From: Bacillota bacterium | GTDB taxonomy: Bacteria > Bacillota > Clostridia > Lachnospirales > Anaerotignaceae | Assembly: GCA_030526765.1 (NCBI GenBank) | Contig: JAUNCB010000048.1 | Location: 1 to 7,308, forward strand | Length of the DNA stretch: 7,308 nucleotides | Direction of reading: 5' to 3' | In this document: one piece after another, positions 6,898 to 7,308 of the stretch | Numbering within the stretch: position 1 is the first letter of the stretch | How the letters are laid out: every line of letters starts with the position of its first letter | Notes under the pieces: model-generated | The model's database searches: none | Seen by the model: only the letters and a program-made list of their open reading frames with translations | What the model was told of the DNA's origin: nothing | Program-made: the position numbers and the translations under genes

Positions 6898-7299
6898 TTA
6901 TTTTCCTTTTTTTGTTTTTGCAGATGTGATCTGCATCTGCACACCCATACCATCCTCCATGGCAAGGGCATATTCATCCAGCTTTTCCTCTGCTGCTTCT
7001 TTTGCCTTTTCCGCTTCTTCCAGACGCTCTGTCAGCTCTTCCAGTCTTGCTGTCAGCCCTGTCAGTCTGCCCTCCAGCTGCGCTGTATAAGCCTTTTCCT
7101 TGAAATAATCATCTGCCACATTGATGGAGGTCAGTACATAGGCAAGGCTGGAATCCAGTGTAACCGCAACAGCTTTCTGACGGATCTCCGCCATTTTCTG
7201 ATCGATATATTCCGCCACCTGACGCATGTGCGCCTCTGTTTCTTCCCCTACCAGTGTAAAGCTCTTGCCATCAATGGAGATCTTCACTCTGTTTCTCAT
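6898..7299 (-). CDS. zapA: Cell division protein ZapA
   Basis: ZapA is a cytoplasmic FtsZ-binding protein that bundles FtsZ filaments and stabilises the Z ring. The 133-residue product has the family layout. A small N-terminal globular part (residues about 3-70) opens with RVKISIDGKSFTLVGEE and continues through a helix carrying YIDQKMAEI and a segment SLAYVLTSINVADDYFKEK. A heptad-like coiled coil rich in Leu, Glu and Lys follows (about 70-112), then a short basic tail ending KTKKGK. I chose the ATG at 7299 because ZapA proteins usually start a few residues before the first beta strand. An in-frame GTG at 7308, the last base of the window, would add three residues, and a start further right cannot be excluded. 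Its ribosome binding site is outside the window. It is the first visible gene of the operon and is separated from the U32 gene by 97 bases. Confidence 0.93.
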   Translation of the reverse strand: MRNRVKISIDGKSFTLVGEETEAHMRQVAEYIDQKMAEIRQKAVAVTLDSSLAYVLTSINVADDYFKEKAYTAQLEGRLTGLTARLEELTERLEEAEKAKEAAEEKLDEYALAMEDGMGVQMQITSAKTKKGK

Positions 7300-7308
7300 A
7301 TACTGCAC

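Noticed and set aside
4395..6929. An 844-codon open frame on the plus strand, longer than the U32 gene opposite it
   Set aside because: Its codon boundaries coincide with those of the U32 gene, so stops would arise only opposite TTA, CTA and TCA codons, which this gene avoids. The peptide is rich in His, Phe, Cys and Ile without a recognisable domain, whereas the minus-strand product is a clear U32 protein.

Overview
The window reads as one leftward (minus-strand) housekeeping operon of a low-to-mid GC Firmicute in the class Clostridia, most likely Lachnospirales or a relative. Pointers to this are purine-rich GGAGG/AGGGG ribosome binding sites, an actinobacterial-style short RodA/PbpA pair as also found in Clostridia, and a long U32 protein placed next to zapA. 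The species cannot be named from this sequence.

Layout in the direction of transcription, right to left: zapA (cell-division protein, 6898-7299, start close to the window edge); a 97-base gap holding a two-part stem-loop; an 808-residue U32-family protein with DUF3656-like and repeated C-terminal regions (4374-6800); a 463-residue SEDS glycosyltransferase of the FtsW/RodA/SpoVE family (2976-4367); a 466-residue class B penicillin-binding transpeptidase (1583-2983); and a 373-residue patatin-like lipid hydrolase (451-1572). A strong intrinsic terminator (394-428) ends the unit 22 bases after the last stop codon. The last four genes are packed with spacings of +6, -8 and +10 bases, and three of the four ribosome binding sites lie inside the end of the gene before, so translational coupling is likely. 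No promoter for the operon is visible; it should lie to the right of the window.

The SEDS protein and the transpeptidase form a peptidoglycan synthase pair: the first polymerises lipid II into glycan strands and the second cross-links them. ZapA promotes FtsZ bundling, so three of the five genes concern division or wall growth. The U32 protein is probably an RNA-hydroxylation enzyme of the RlhA/TrhP type rather than a protease, and the patatin is probably a membrane-lipid acyl hydrolase. Their presence in a wall-synthesis operon is the least explained part of the window.

Bases 1-393 contain no convincing complete gene. They are pyrimidine-rich on the plus strand and hold several short A/T-rich inverted repeats, including an overlapping series of three perfect palindromes at 46-72 that could be an operator for a gene beyond the left edge. 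I saw no tRNA, rRNA, CRISPR array, insertion sequence or defence system. The window is mostly ordinary core genome, and the findings are scored accordingly.
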